Assembly: GCF_943193015.1 (NCBI RefSeq)
Contig: NZ_CALPCM010000018.1
Span: 1-59,767, forward strand
DNA from: Hominisplanchenecus_A murintestinalis
GTDB lineage: Bacteria > Bacillota > Clostridia > Lachnospirales > Lachnospiraceae
Reading direction: 5' to 3'
DNA length: 59,767 nucleotides
Positions 51,460-59,767 of this stretch are shown here, in pieces; position 1 is the first letter of the stretch, and every line of letters starts with the position of its first letter. Both the position numbers and the translations under genes were made by a program. The notes under the pieces are model-generated. The model was not told the origin of the DNA, searched no databases, and saw only the letters and a list, made by a program, of their open reading frames with translations.

Positions 51460-54400
51460 TTACTTTATTGTACGCATACCTGCTTTTTTCAATTTTTTCA
51501 TAAATGCCTGTCTTTGTTTCTTCTTCATCTTCACTGCCAAAACTTTCACCTTCTTCGCAGTTCCCTTAAATGCCTGCTTACCCAGCTTCGGCGCCTTCTT
51601 GCCCTTGAAGTTAATTTTGCTCAGTTTCTTACAGCCATAAAATGCCTGCTTTCCTATGGTTGTGACGTTTGCCCCGATTACCGCGCTCTTCAGATTCCTA
51701 CAGTTTCTGAATGCTTTGGCCTGAATCCCTGTCACTTTGCACTTTACGCCATTAACCGTGACCTCTGGGGTCATCTTCAAAGTCTTTAAGGATTTACTCT
51801 TGCTGCCGCTTAAGGCTGCTTTCGCCGGAGACGTACTAAGTATAACATATTTCAGTGCTCCCACAGAATATTCTTTTCCCTTCTCCAAAGCCGGCGTCGG
51901 TTTCACCGGAATATCTACCGGCGGTTTTGCTTCTGCCAATTTCAGTCCATCCACCGCTTTCTTCAGGTTATCCAAAGCTATTTTAATCTCCTGAGGCGTA
52001 GCATCCGTTTTCTTTAAGACGGCATTCGCTTCTGCCAGCGCTACTTCTACCTTCTTCCATGTATCAGCCGTATACTTATCCTTTGGCAGCTTAGCTATAG
52101 CATCTGTCTGCCGGTTCAGTTCTTCCTTGGCCTCTGAAGAAACAACACGAACCTTAATGCTCTGCATGATATTGGCATTCTCCGCAGATGCTGCCGTAAT
52201 CACTGCTTCCCCTGCACTTTTCATGGTGACAAGCCCTTTACCATCTACAGATGCCACCGACGGGTTGCTGCTGCTCCAGCTTACCTCAGACTGTGCCGCC
52301 GTCGAAGGTTCCACACACGTGGAGAGCTGCAGCGTTTCACCACACTCAAACTCCTTCTTATCCGCTCCTAAAATTTCAATCTCCTGAATCGTACCCGGAT
52401 ACTTTTTCGTCGTGTACTCTTTTGTAAACTCATAAAGCCCCTGCTTCACAGCTGCCATATCAGAAAGCATATCCTTCTTTCCTTTTTCTGTGAGCCACTT
52501 CGCCTGACGCCCCCAGCTATCTGTTGGCGCCATAGTGCTGTACTCATAATCACCAATTTCATCACCGCTCACATTTTCCAAAATCTTATCTGCCTTCGCT
52601 GCCAGTTCCGGATACTCTTCCCGCATCATATAAAGCTTATTTATATCCCGCACGCCTTCATTCAGCTTCGCCAGACGTATAGAAAATTTACTTTCCTTCA
52701 CTTCAGCATCCTTTTCTGACGGATAAACCAGAAAACAGTCGCCAGCCGGGAAAGACCAGTGCGTAGACTCCTCCAGCGGATCCTCTACCCATGCATCATA
52801 TGCCCAGCGCAGAAAGCCTGTGGTATTCAGGGAACCCGCATACATAATCGTCCAGTAGCTCTCCACCGGATTAGATTTTGTAAAGCTATTAGGCACATGC
52901 TCCGTCGCCGTATACAGCGTCAGCTCCTTACCATTGTCCCTTCTCTCTATAATCTGCTGTTTGAATCCTTCCAGGTGATCACGAATCTGCTGTAATCCTA
53001 CCGAAGCAGAGTCCAGACGGTCAAATACTGCCTTATTACTCTGGAAATCATTAAAAGCTGCTGACTTCTTCAAAACATTTCCATCTTTATTTTGAACAGA
53101 ATCAATCAGATTAAGGGCGGTTGCCATACCTGTCCGCTCGTCAAACCCTATATAAGTCCTGTCGAACCAGCCCTTCTCATCCAAATGTCTTACAAAATCC
53201 TCCATGAATGGCTGCCACACCTCCGCATACTGCACTGCGTTGCCAGGCTGTGCCCTCATTTGCATCATCGTCCCGGAAGCTTCATCCGTGTATTTCACAA
53301 CGTTATCCCAAGGCATCATGCTGTAACAGATAATTTTATCTGCAATCCCTATCTCCAGATTCAATTCCACCCATTTATCAAAATGTGTATAATCAAATCT
53401 CCAGCTTCCGTCTGTATTCTTAATCCACTTAATCATCGATGGATAATGGATATCGTTCCCTCCGCCATAGGTCTGTCCATCCCACGCCTCTTCCACAATA
53501 CTTGCTGTAATAGCATGTCCGCCAAGGCTTTTGTACAACTCCATATGCTGTCTCAAAAGTTCCAGATGTTCATCCGAGAATGGTTCTACTTCATAATAAT
53601 ATGCCACATTATATGGATGGCTCCAATATTCCACATCAAATAAATAGTCCTGCGGATCAGGAAGTACTGCATTCTGCACTTCCACTGCGTAATCCAGTTC
53701 CACCGTCTCCTCTGTATTTTCGGCAGAAATGGTAATCTTTCCCTTGTAGACTCCAGCCGGTGTATTCTCCGGAACAGAAGTCTCCACCCATACGAGCTGA
53801 ATCCTTTCGCTGTCCACGTCAACCGGGTCACCGGAATAGATTACTTCCGGAAAATACTCTCTGTCGCCAGTTGGCGGTCTCATTGCCTTGTTTTGTGCAT
53901 ACCATCCCGCATGCCCCGTATATGCCTTTACCTCCCTCACGAAAGAAAGCTCTACCTGCGAAGCAGGGATTGATGCTGAAACACTCTGAAGATCCGTTAC
54001 GCTTACAGAAACATTCTCCAGATTTTTCCCTTTGCTCAGGACTGCGATTTCAGAAACTGCCCTATCGTTTTTCCATGCCCATTCCTGCCTGGAGCGTTCC
54101 TTTTCACCTGTCCGAAGCCTTTCGTAAGCCTTCTGCTGATACTGGTCTCCACTGTCTACAAACATAGCGTCCAAGTCATCCTTCTGCTCCAGAACGGTAA
54201 GCCTGACACTCTTTGAAAATTTACCGCTCTCTGAAGAAACCGTAATTTCCGTCTCCCCTACGCCTTTCGCCGTAATCACTGCCTGCTCATCAATCTCTGC
54301 CACCGAAGTATCCCCGGATACAAATACCAGATCATCCGGCCTCTGCGCGCCCTCAGGCTGAAACTGGTATGTAAGCTTCACCGACTCTCCCTTTCTTATA

Positions 54401-54993
54401 TTGTAAGAATCTTGGTCAAGCACAATCCCCGTCGCAGTTCCAACCGGAACTGTAATAACCGCCTTCGTCACCTCAATATGGGTGTTTGCAGCATTAGTTA
54501 CAGCATTATTCCGCCCTCCCGTGGCTACTACCTTCAATATATGCTCTTTATCTTCCAGTCCGTCTACTCTCCAAAGTTCCACATCTTCTGATGTCCTTTG
54601 GGCTGCATAGCTGTCAAAACTCCCTTTCTCCTCATCATCCACAAAAACCTTTACACTCGCTCCGTGTGCAGGCGCTTTGTATCCGTATAGAACTGCTCCT
54701 ATACCCACAAACTTGACAGTATAGTAAATGTCTGAAGCCGCAGCTCCATTAGCTATCTGCGTATCTACCGGTTCACTCGTAAAGTATTCATTTATTTGCC
54801 CCGTCCTCCATTTAGACGAAGGGTAATATGCAAATACATCTGTCTCTCCTGTCACGTCACGTGACATAATCGTGTACTCTCTGATGCCTTCCGCACAAAC
54901 CCTCTTCTCTGAAAACGGAAACGCCGCAATGCACACCGCCACCGCCAACAGCACGCTCATAATCGTTTTAAATATTCTCTTTTCTCCTTTCAT
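51460..54993 (-). CDS. Secreted GH123-type (DUF4091) beta-N-acetylgalactosaminidase with Ig-like, FIVAR and LRR modules
   Basis: The 1177-aa exported protein has a signal peptide (about 1-34), an N-terminal carbohydrate-binding-like region (45-180), a BIG2 domain (185-268) and the DUF4091/GH123 core (about 435-830). The core contains the catalytic Asp-Glu pair Asp618-Glu619 in YIGFDERTG. GH123 removes beta-GalNAc from glycolipids and mucin-like chains. BIG2 (about 905-985), FIVAR (990-1045) and a lysine-rich BspA-type LRR domain (1065-1177) follow, like the GH89 protein. No LPXTG is present. The ribosome site GGAGGG precedes the ATG at 54993. An IS110 copy lies directly upstream and may have altered its promoter. 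Confidence 0.88.
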   Translation of the reverse strand: MKGEKRIFKTIMSVLLAVAVCIAAFPFSEKRVCAEGIREYTIMSRDVTGETDVFAYYPSSKWRTGQINEYFTSEPVDTQIANGAAASDIYYTVKFVGIGAVLYGYKAPAHGASVKVFVDDEEKGSFDSYAAQRTSEDVELWRVDGLEDKEHILKVVATGGRNNAVTNAANTHIEVTKAVITVPVGTATGIVLDQDSYNIRKGESVKLTYQFQPEGAQRPDDLVFVSGDTSVAEIDEQAVITAKGVGETEITVSSESGKFSKSVRLTVLEQKDDLDAMFVDSGDQYQQKAYERLRTGEKERSRQEWAWKNDRAVSEIAVLSKGKNLENVSVSVTDLQSVSASIPASQVELSFVREVKAYTGHAGWYAQNKAMRPPTGDREYFPEVIYSGDPVDVDSERIQLVWVETSVPENTPAGVYKGKITISAENTEETVELDYAVEVQNAVLPDPQDYLFDVEYWSHPYNVAYYYEVEPFSDEHLELLRQHMELYKSLGGHAITASIVEEAWDGQTYGGGNDIHYPSMIKWIKNTDGSWRFDYTHFDKWVELNLEIGIADKIICYSMMPWDNVVKYTDEASGTMMQMRAQPGNAVQYAEVWQPFMEDFVRHLDEKGWFDRTYIGFDERTGMATALNLIDSVQNKDGNVLKKSAAFNDFQSNKAVFDRLDSASVGLQQIRDHLEGFKQQIIERRDNGKELTLYTATEHVPNSFTKSNPVESYWTIMYAGSLNTTGFLRWAYDAWVEDPLEESTHWSFPAGDCFLVYPSEKDAEVKESKFSIRLAKLNEGVRDINKLYMMREEYPELAAKADKILENVSGDEIGDYEYSTMAPTDSWGRQAKWLTEKGKKDMLSDMAAVKQGLYEFTKEYTTKKYPGTIQEIEILGADKKEFECGETLQLSTCVEPSTAAQSEVSWSSSNPSVASVDGKGLVTMKSAGEAVITAASAENANIMQSIKVRVVSSEAKEELNRQTDAIAKLPKDKYTADTWKKVEVALAEANAVLKKTDATPQEIKIALDNLKKAVDGLKLAEAKPPVDIPVKPTPALEKGKEYSVGALKYVILSTSPAKAALSGSKSKSLKTLKMTPEVTVNGVKCKVTGIQAKAFRNCRNLKSAVIGANVTTIGKQAFYGCKKLSKINFKGKKAPKLGKQAFKGTAKKVKVLAVKMKKKQRQAFMKKLKKAGMRTIK

Positions 54994-55500
54994 ATTTTCC
55001 CTCCTCGTATAATAAGTTTATAGCCAATCAAAACAGGCTATGGACTTATTCTTTTTTGTGATATAGATGAAGGATAATTCAGAAGGAGAATCTTCCCCAT
55101 ATCCTATCCCATCTATACTGTCAACAGTTACTTTGATAATCCTTTCTTAATGATATAGGTGAAGGCAATCAGGAGGATTCCCCTCCCACCCTTTCATCAC
55201 CTGTACAACCCAGTTTCATAATTGTTTATCCTGTGGTATGATATCAGGCAGAGTCTGATGTCCGAAGGCACTGCTGTTCCTCCTTTCAGCCGGCTTAGTC
55301 CGAGACTGCTTCGATAGCATTCAGCCTGGCACATACGGCATATTCCGCTGACACAGAATTTTCATCCCCAGCCGTTAGCCCCAGCAAGAAAGGCTGACTG
55401 GGTGCATGCTCATTGCGCGAGGTTTCGGTCACCGTATGCAGCACAGGATAACCCTTTTGCTTCAGGCTTCACAAATCCCGATCAGAACGGAGGTGATATC
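54994..55500. other. Upstream region of the GH123 gene and leader of the IS110 element
   Basis: A stem (atagcc / ggctat, 55023-55041) lies just upstream of the GH123 gene. Two similar larger stem-loops follow at 55062-55117 and 55156-55205, then about 290 bp of unassigned leader to the transposase start. The IS left end must lie in this stretch but cannot be placed exactly. Confidence 0.55.
55215..55490 (+). ncRNA. Candidate IS110 bridge RNA
   Basis: In the IS110 group the RNA that guides donor and target choice is transcribed from the noncoding leader upstream of the transposase. This leader is 276 bp, GC-richer than its left flank, without an open frame of note, and contains several self-complementary words (for example cagcc...ggctg around 55320-55398). 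Position and length fit; guide loops could not be assigned. Confidence 0.45.
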
Positions 55501-56802
55501 ATGTTAAAGATCAACTATATGTCCACCTTGTTTGTAGGTATTGATGTAAGCTCAAAGACCAATGCTGTCTATGCGATGGACTTTGAGGAAAACAAATACA
55601 TCTCATCATCGTTTGGCAATAATCAGCCGGGTGCCGATCAGCTTGTGGATATGATTGCGGAGTGTATGCAGAAGCATCAAAACCTGGATACCCTTCTTAT
55701 CGTGTTGGAATCCACTTCTGTGTACAGCGTGCATATTTCCAACTTCCTGTCGACCAGCGAGGTTCTCATGCCCTACAGACCTTACGTCTTCTGTGTAAAC
55801 CCAAAGACCACTTCCAATTACCGAAAGTCCTATATCGGAATGGAGAAGACTGATCCCACAGATGCATATCTCATTGCAGACTTTGGCAGGGTAGGCCGCA
55901 CGAAAAAACTGGAGCCATGGCACGGCGGGCAGTTCATAGCCCTGAAACGCCTTACAAGGCACCGTATGCACCTTTCTGAGTGCATCACCAGGGAGAAGAC
56001 TTATATGGTGTCTAATCTTTATCTGAAGTTTAGTGAGCTTCAGCTCCTTGAAGGTGATGATAAGCCTTTTGGCAGTCTCTATGGTGCCACGTCCTCAGCT
56101 GTCCTGACAGAATTTCTGTCACCACAGGAGATCATTGATATGCCGGAAGAGGATCTGCTTGCTTTTCTTGCGGAAAAGAGCAGGAACCGCATCTCTGACA
56201 TATCCAAAACTTCCGAACTTCTGCGGAAGGCAGCCAGGGATTCCTACCGGTTAGACAAGTGCATGTACGAACCACTGAACATATCACTGGCAAGCTCGTT
56301 TAACTGCATCCATGCCTATCAGAAAGAAATCAGGCTGATAGAGCAGGCGATTGGGAAATGCATCAACGGAATGAACCCTAATGCCCTGATCATCCTCAGG
56401 TCCATACCTGGAATAGGTCCAGTATGGGCATCCGGGATCCTGTCAGAAATAGGCGATATAACAGCATTTCATTCGTCCGATGCCCTTGCCAAATATGCCG
56501 GGCTTTACTGGCCTAAAGGTGATTCCGGAGATTTCACTTCTGAGGACAACAACATGTCGAAAGCCGGAAATCCCTATCTTCGCTACTATCTTGGCGAAGC
56601 GGCAAACAGCGTCAGGAAGCACATCCCTCAATATGCTGATTTTTATGCCAGAAAATATGCTGAGGTAACCAGACATCAGCACAAAAGAGCACTCGCGCTT
56701 ACATCTCGTAAATTTGTACGACTCGTTTTTGGATTGCTGGTCAAAAACCAACTGTACACCGGCGAAAAGCTGGACACCGAATATAATATCGAGTCGAACT
56801 GA
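55501..56802 (+). CDS. IS110-family transposase
   Basis: The 433-aa transposase starts at the ATG at 55501, preceded by a perfect GGAGGTGAT. The N-terminal RuvC-like DEDD domain shows FVGIDVSSKTNAVYAMD, LIVLESTSVYS and EKTDPTDAYLIADFGR. The C-terminal transposase_20 domain shows RSIPGIGPVWASGILSEIG, ALAKYAGLYWPKGDSG and SKAGNPYLRYYLGEAANS, which includes the conserved Ser. Length and motifs look intact, so the copy may be active. Confidence 0.95.
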   Translation: MLKINYMSTLFVGIDVSSKTNAVYAMDFEENKYISSSFGNNQPGADQLVDMIAECMQKHQNLDTLLIVLESTSVYSVHISNFLSTSEVLMPYRPYVFCVNPKTTSNYRKSYIGMEKTDPTDAYLIADFGRVGRTKKLEPWHGGQFIALKRLTRHRMHLSECITREKTYMVSNLYLKFSELQLLEGDDKPFGSLYGATSSAVLTEFLSPQEIIDMPEEDLLAFLAEKSRNRISDISKTSELLRKAARDSYRLDKCMYEPLNISLASSFNCIHAYQKEIRLIEQAIGKCINGMNPNALIILRSIPGIGPVWASGILSEIGDITAFHSSDALAKYAGLYWPKGDSGDFTSEDNNMSKAGNPYLRYYLGEAANSVRKHIPQYADFYARKYAEVTRHQHKRALALTSRKFVRLVFGLLVKNQLYTGEKLDTEYNIESN

Positions 56803-56834
56803 CCTTCGGTTTTTCGTAAAATATACCGAAGGTC
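56801..56834 (+). terminator. Hairpin after the IS110 transposase
   Basis: The arms gaccttcggt and accgaaggtc (10 bp, perfect) overlap the transposase stop. A T-rich stretch follows within 20 bp. It probably ends the transposase transcript. Confidence 0.6.
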
Positions 56835-57075
56835 TGTTAAAGTTACCCTTTTTTCTGAAAAACATATCAAAATCTTTTTCAAAAAGTTCTTGACATATCA
56901 CCAGAATGCTATGTGTTTTCTTCACTCGTTTAATACATTATATTGTGTTTTTCTAAGATAAGCAACCCCTTATTAGGCTGATTATAGTATTTATTTAAAG
57001 AAAACAGACAGCAACACTCTCCTCGATAAATTATACTTTGAAAATTTAGAGGATAAACTTCAGGATAAAGTCAGA

Positions 57076-57528
57076 TTACAATGCCAGGGAATCCAGAAAA
57101 GCTTCACATCCTTCCAAAATGTCATTGTAAGTGACATCAAAATCCCCTGTATACCAAGGGTCTGCAATATCTCTTGGGCTATCTGAAAAATCCAGAAGAC
57201 GGTGGATTTTCCCTTCTGTATCATCTCCCGCAATACGGCGCATATTACGAATATTCCAGCCATCCATGCCCAAAAGATAATCGTATTTTTCATAATCTGA
57301 CTGCCGCATCCGGACTGCACGATGATTGCCACATGAAATCCCCATCTCTTTCAGCTTCCTGCGGGTTCCATAATGAACCCCGTTTCCAATTTCCTCCGTG
57401 CTGGTCGCTGCTGAGAAAATGTAAAACTGATTGGCAATCCCACGTTTTTCTACCATATCTTTTAAAACATATTCTGCCATGGGTGAACGGCAGATATTGC
57501 CGTGGCAGACGAATAATATTTTTATCAT
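57076..57528 (-). CDS. Low-molecular-weight protein-tyrosine phosphatase
   Basis: The 150-aa enzyme has the P-loop FVCHGNICRSPMAEYV (Cys9 nucleophile, Arg15) and the general-acid loop DPWYTG near residue 121. It would dephosphorylate tyrosine-phosphorylated proteins. The ribosome site GGAGG lies 10 nt before the ATG. The gene lies at the int end of the Tn916-like element; its 5' end faces the integrase 3' end 170 bp away, so the att site probably lies between them. Confidence 0.92.
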   Translation of the reverse strand: MIKILFVCHGNICRSPMAEYVLKDMVEKRGIANQFYIFSAATSTEEIGNGVHYGTRRKLKEMGISCGNHRAVRMRQSDYEKYDYLLGMDGWNIRNMRRIAGDDTEGKIHRLLDFSDSPRDIADPWYTGDFDVTYNDILEGCEAFLDSLAL

Positions 57529-57697
57529 GTTGCTAAAACCTCCGTAAATGCTTGATTTTGCTGTATTTTCAAGGGTTTCGGTATTTTATGTGGCACACCG
57601 CTTTTATCTGATTTTCCATGATTTGACATGATTTGCCACATATCTTTATGGTCATTCTCTGTAAAAATCTCTGTAAAACAACCTTTATTTTCTGAAT

Positions 57698-58903
57698 TTA
57701 CAGGACAGCTTTTTCAAGGCTTTGAACCTCTTTTTTGACATTATCGAAATCTACATGAGTGTATGTATTCAAAGTGACGCTAATATCTGAATGCCCCATT
57801 AAATACTGTAAATGCTTTGGGTTCATGCCACTTGATGCACAATGAGAACAATATGTATGTCTGCATACATGGGGCGTAATCTTCGGCATTTGCACTTTAT
57901 AGACTTTATTATATTTTTCTACAATATGCTGAAAATATTTCTCCCAATGCAAGGCAACCATAGGCATCTCATTCTTATCCAGATACAAAAATCCAACCTT
58001 ACCGCCAACCATAGGCTCTACTTTTGGTTTCCTGCGGTTCTGAATAATGCGCCTGAAACACTCACAAACTTCTTCCTGCATAGGTATAACCCTGTTTCCT
58101 GCTTCTGCTTTCGGCGGCTCTATGATATACTGCATCTGGCTTGTTCTCTGTAATTGATGGTCTATGTTGATTGTCTTTTCCTTTAAGTCAATATCCTTTA
58201 TCGTCAATCCTACAAATTCAGAGATACGCATTCCTGTATAAAACAGTATATAAATGCCGTCATAGTATTTGCAGAAATGCTTGTCATTCCTGACAAATTC
58301 TAAAAACTTTCTTTTCTCGTCATGCGTAATTGCATCTCTGGTAACACTGTCATTTACAATAACCGATACCAATTCAAATTGAAATGGATTCTTTCTCAAC
58401 AAATCATCATCCACCGCCATCTGAAAAGCCGGTCTTAGCACCCCTCTTATCGTATGAATTGAACTGTAGCTTCTGCCGTCCTGATCCTGCAATTTAATCA
58501 GCCATTCTTTCGCATCTGACAATTTCACTTTATCAATTCTTTTCGCTCCAAATTCTTCCTTTTCAAGAATATTTGTAACCGTCTTATATCCTGCTCGTGT
58601 AGATTCCCTTACCCCTTTCTTTTGCAGAATGTATTTCTTTGTCAGTGCCAATACCGTAAGCTGACCGCCATAGGGTACAATTCCATCATCAATATTTCTT
58701 TGTACCTCACGCTCTTTTTCTCTGAGCGACTTGCATTTTCTCTTTCCCTGTGGTAATGGATCACCCGGCTCTAGCTTCCAACTGTATAAACATTTTGCCT
58801 TTCCGTTCAAATCAACATAATCATACTGATACAACCCATCTTTACGCTGACATTCTCCGTTTCTTAAAACCCTTCCTTTCTTATCCCTTCTTTTTTCAAT
58901 CAT
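57698..58903 (-). CDS. int: Tyrosine recombinase, Tn916-type integrase
   Basis: The 401-aa integrase has an N-terminal AT-rich-DNA-binding domain (about 1-70; GRVLRNGECQRKDGLYQYDY), a SAM-like core-binding domain (70-180) and the catalytic domain (200-395). Catalytic residues visible: Arg in YTGMRISEF, the HVCRHTYCSH block, His in LMGHSDISVT and nucleophile Tyr381 in NTYTH. It reads toward the chromosomal junction. A good ribosome site (AAAGGAGC) precedes the ATG at 58903. The xis remnant lies 100 bp upstream. Confidence 0.95.
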   Translation of the reverse strand: MIEKRRDKKGRVLRNGECQRKDGLYQYDYVDLNGKAKCLYSWKLEPGDPLPQGKRKCKSLREKEREVQRNIDDGIVPYGGQLTVLALTKKYILQKKGVRESTRAGYKTVTNILEKEEFGAKRIDKVKLSDAKEWLIKLQDQDGRSYSSIHTIRGVLRPAFQMAVDDDLLRKNPFQFELVSVIVNDSVTRDAITHDEKRKFLEFVRNDKHFCKYYDGIYILFYTGMRISEFVGLTIKDIDLKEKTINIDHQLQRTSQMQYIIEPPKAEAGNRVIPMQEEVCECFRRIIQNRRKPKVEPMVGGKVGFLYLDKNEMPMVALHWEKYFQHIVEKYNKVYKVQMPKITPHVCRHTYCSHCASSGMNPKHLQYLMGHSDISVTLNTYTHVDFDNVKKEVQSLEKAVL

Positions 58904-59002
58904 TACTGTTATCTGCTCCTTTCGTATGAAGAAGCCCTAGTGCAGTATTATCATACCACACCAAGGGCTGTTTTTCCATTGATATTTGCCTTTATTCCAT
59001 GT

Positions 59003-59233
59003 CTATATTGATGTGGTCTGGTTTAAAAAATCCTCAAACATTTTACGCTTTATCATAGTCCGTCCACCATTTTGAACTACGAATTTATAATCAGAATCTA
59101 CATATTCATTTGCTATCCTGTGCATCTTATTTTCACCAAGGTTGAAATATAATGATGCTTCTTTAATTGTCAGTAAGAATCTTTCTTAAATTGGTACTAC
59201 ACTATAAATATCTTTTTCTTTCAAGCAATACAT
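59003..59233 (-). pseudogene. xis: Tn916-type excisionase (xis) with in-frame stop
   Basis: The frame from an ATG at 59233 (or TTG at 59224, which has better spacing from AGGAG) reads through KEKDIYSVVPI, then TAA at 59186-59188, then ERFLLTIKEASLYFNLGENK and on to a stop at 59003. In Tn916 Xis the matching stretch is IPIWERYTLTIEEAS, so the stop replaces the conserved Trp. The rest is the full winged-helix excisionase of about 60 residues (RTMIKRKMFEDFL at the end). No good start codon lies after the stop. It is probably non-functional, or depends on readthrough. Confidence 0.75.
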
Positions 59234-59329
59234 ATCTCCTTTATTCATCTATTGTTATTCTAGGAAGATTCTATATGCTAAACCGCACCAGAATCCCCCT
59301 AAAAGCTTAAATATTGTTGGGGTTATCTT

Positions 59330-59662
59330 TTATGCAGTTTCGCCACATATTGCCGAATATGACGCTGATATAAGCTGTATTCCCTTTAAATAATTCTCAT
59401 ATGCTTCATGTACCCTGATAATGATTTCTTCTGCCTTATCAGAATCATTCTGCAAATAAACATCGTTATAATTACATTGCTCCAAGATACCCTTTGCTAC
59501 TCTTTGATAATGCCCATCTTTATCTAATGCCTTTGCCTGTGCAAGTAAATCTTTCACGTCTAATAACAATGGTATCTGGTCTAACTGTTCCTTGTTGCTG
59601 CATTCCCTCAGCAGATTGCTTTTCCAATATCTCTTGTTCTTTCCTTTATGATATGGAATCAT
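59330..59662 (-). CDS. Unknown small protein of the Tn916-like element
   Basis: The 110-aa protein is not recognised. It is helical and charged (VKDLLAQAKALDKDGHYQRVAKGIL), with a short basic N-terminus (YHKGKNKRYWKSN) and no signal peptide. Its start may lie further right, since the window ends 105 bp away. It is on the same strand as int and xis and could be an element-regulatory or accessory gene. Confidence 0.45.
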   Translation of the reverse strand: MIPYHKGKNKRYWKSNLLRECSNKEQLDQIPLLLDVKDLLAQAKALDKDGHYQRVAKGILEQCNYNDVYLQNDSDKAEEIIIRVHEAYENYLKGIQLISASYSAICGETA

Positions 59663-59767
59663 ATTTTTTAGTTGGTTTCCGTTTTTAATCGTAAGCGCTT
59701 AATTTTCAGCCGTTGCTAAAGTAAAAATGCCCCAGTTATTTTCGGCAACTGAAGCACATTGATAATT

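Larger units (their letters stand above)
55010..56900 (+). mobile_element. IS110-family insertion sequence (approximate limits)
   Basis: A single DEDD-type IS110 transposase with a long noncoding leader and a short trailing part. IS110 elements lack terminal inverted repeats and duplicate no target, so the ends cannot be read from this copy. The limits are estimates from gene-free flanks between the GH123 start (54993) and the phosphatase stop (57076). Confidence 0.7.
57540..59767. mobile_element. Integrase end of a Tn916-like integrative element
   Basis: AT-rich DNA from about 57,540 to the window end carries a tyrosine integrase, a broken Tn916-type xis and an unknown small gene in the order seen at the int end of Tn916-like elements. 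Near 57,610-57,650 the words tttgacatgatttgccac and gattttccatgattt repeat partly and could be integrase arm-binding sites. The boundary with the chromosome is not exactly visible. Confidence 0.7.

Noticed and set aside
1..59767. tRNA or rRNA genes, and a CRISPR-Cas or classic defence system.
   Set aside because: No cloverleaf, rRNA segment, Cas or restriction-modification gene was recognised on either strand.

Overview
The window looks like a chromosomal segment of a gut Lachnospiraceae bacterium (Bacillota, Clostridia), probably near the Mediterraneibacter / [Ruminococcus] torques group. The grounds are strong AGGAGG ribosome sites, spoVG and a spore-associated peptidoglycan-binding gene, glgC-glgD, DUF1700 and YccF small membrane proteins, and very large secreted mucin- and milk-glycan-active enzymes built from FIVAR, Ig-like and leucine-rich-repeat modules. 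The species is an inference; no rRNA or tRNA gene was seen.

Layout. (1) 1 to about 3,960: the right end of an AT-richer integrated element with a rolling-circle-type Rep, a palindrome-rich possible origin, a small unknown protein and a large serine recombinase. It has split a host peptidoglycan-binding gene. (2) 4.7-6.6 kb: two Rrf2 regulators, a DUF1700 membrane protein and an orphan HicB-like protein. (3) 6.6-14 kb: a PrsA/LnbY-like chaperone followed by two secreted beta-helix proteins resembling GH136 lacto-N-biosidases, with a divergent AraC regulator. (4) 14-19 kb: a giant GH89 alpha-N-acetylglucosaminidase. (5) 19-28.7 kb: housekeeping genes (membrane protein, lipoprotein, RibF-like, foldase, mfd, pth, eukaryotic-type hisA, sirtuin, yccF). 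(6) 28.7-37.2 kb: an M26 (IgA1-protease/ZmpB-like) metallopeptidase, a lipoprotein, a GH2 beta-galactosidase and a TasA-like secreted protein. (7) 37-49 kb: argS, a deletion scar joining a GH36 alpha-galactosidase remnant to an AraC remnant, a lipoprotein, spoVG, glgDC, a DnaA-box cluster, murC, dnaD, a dnaI-like helicase loader and prs. (8) 49-55 kb: metY-cysK and a secreted GH123 beta-N-acetylgalactosaminidase. (9) 55-57 kb: an IS110-family insertion sequence. (10) 57 kb to the end: a low-molecular-weight phosphatase, then the int end of a Tn916-like element whose xis carries an in-frame stop.

Taken together, the secreted enzymes (GH136-like, GH89, GH123, M26) would open mucin O-glycans, milk-type chains and protein backbones outside the cell. 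Cytoplasmic GH2 would handle released galactosides, and glycogen synthesis could store the carbon. The glycan genes are scattered among replication and cell-wall genes of a kind often found near the origin, and coding strands tend to diverge around 45.5 kb.

The most interesting leads are the chaperone plus twin beta-helix operon, the tandem DnaA boxes between glgC and murC, the M26-like protease, the shared lysine-rich C-terminal modules, the serine-integrase junction, the GH36/AraC deletion scar, the IS110 leader as a candidate bridge RNA, and the broken xis.
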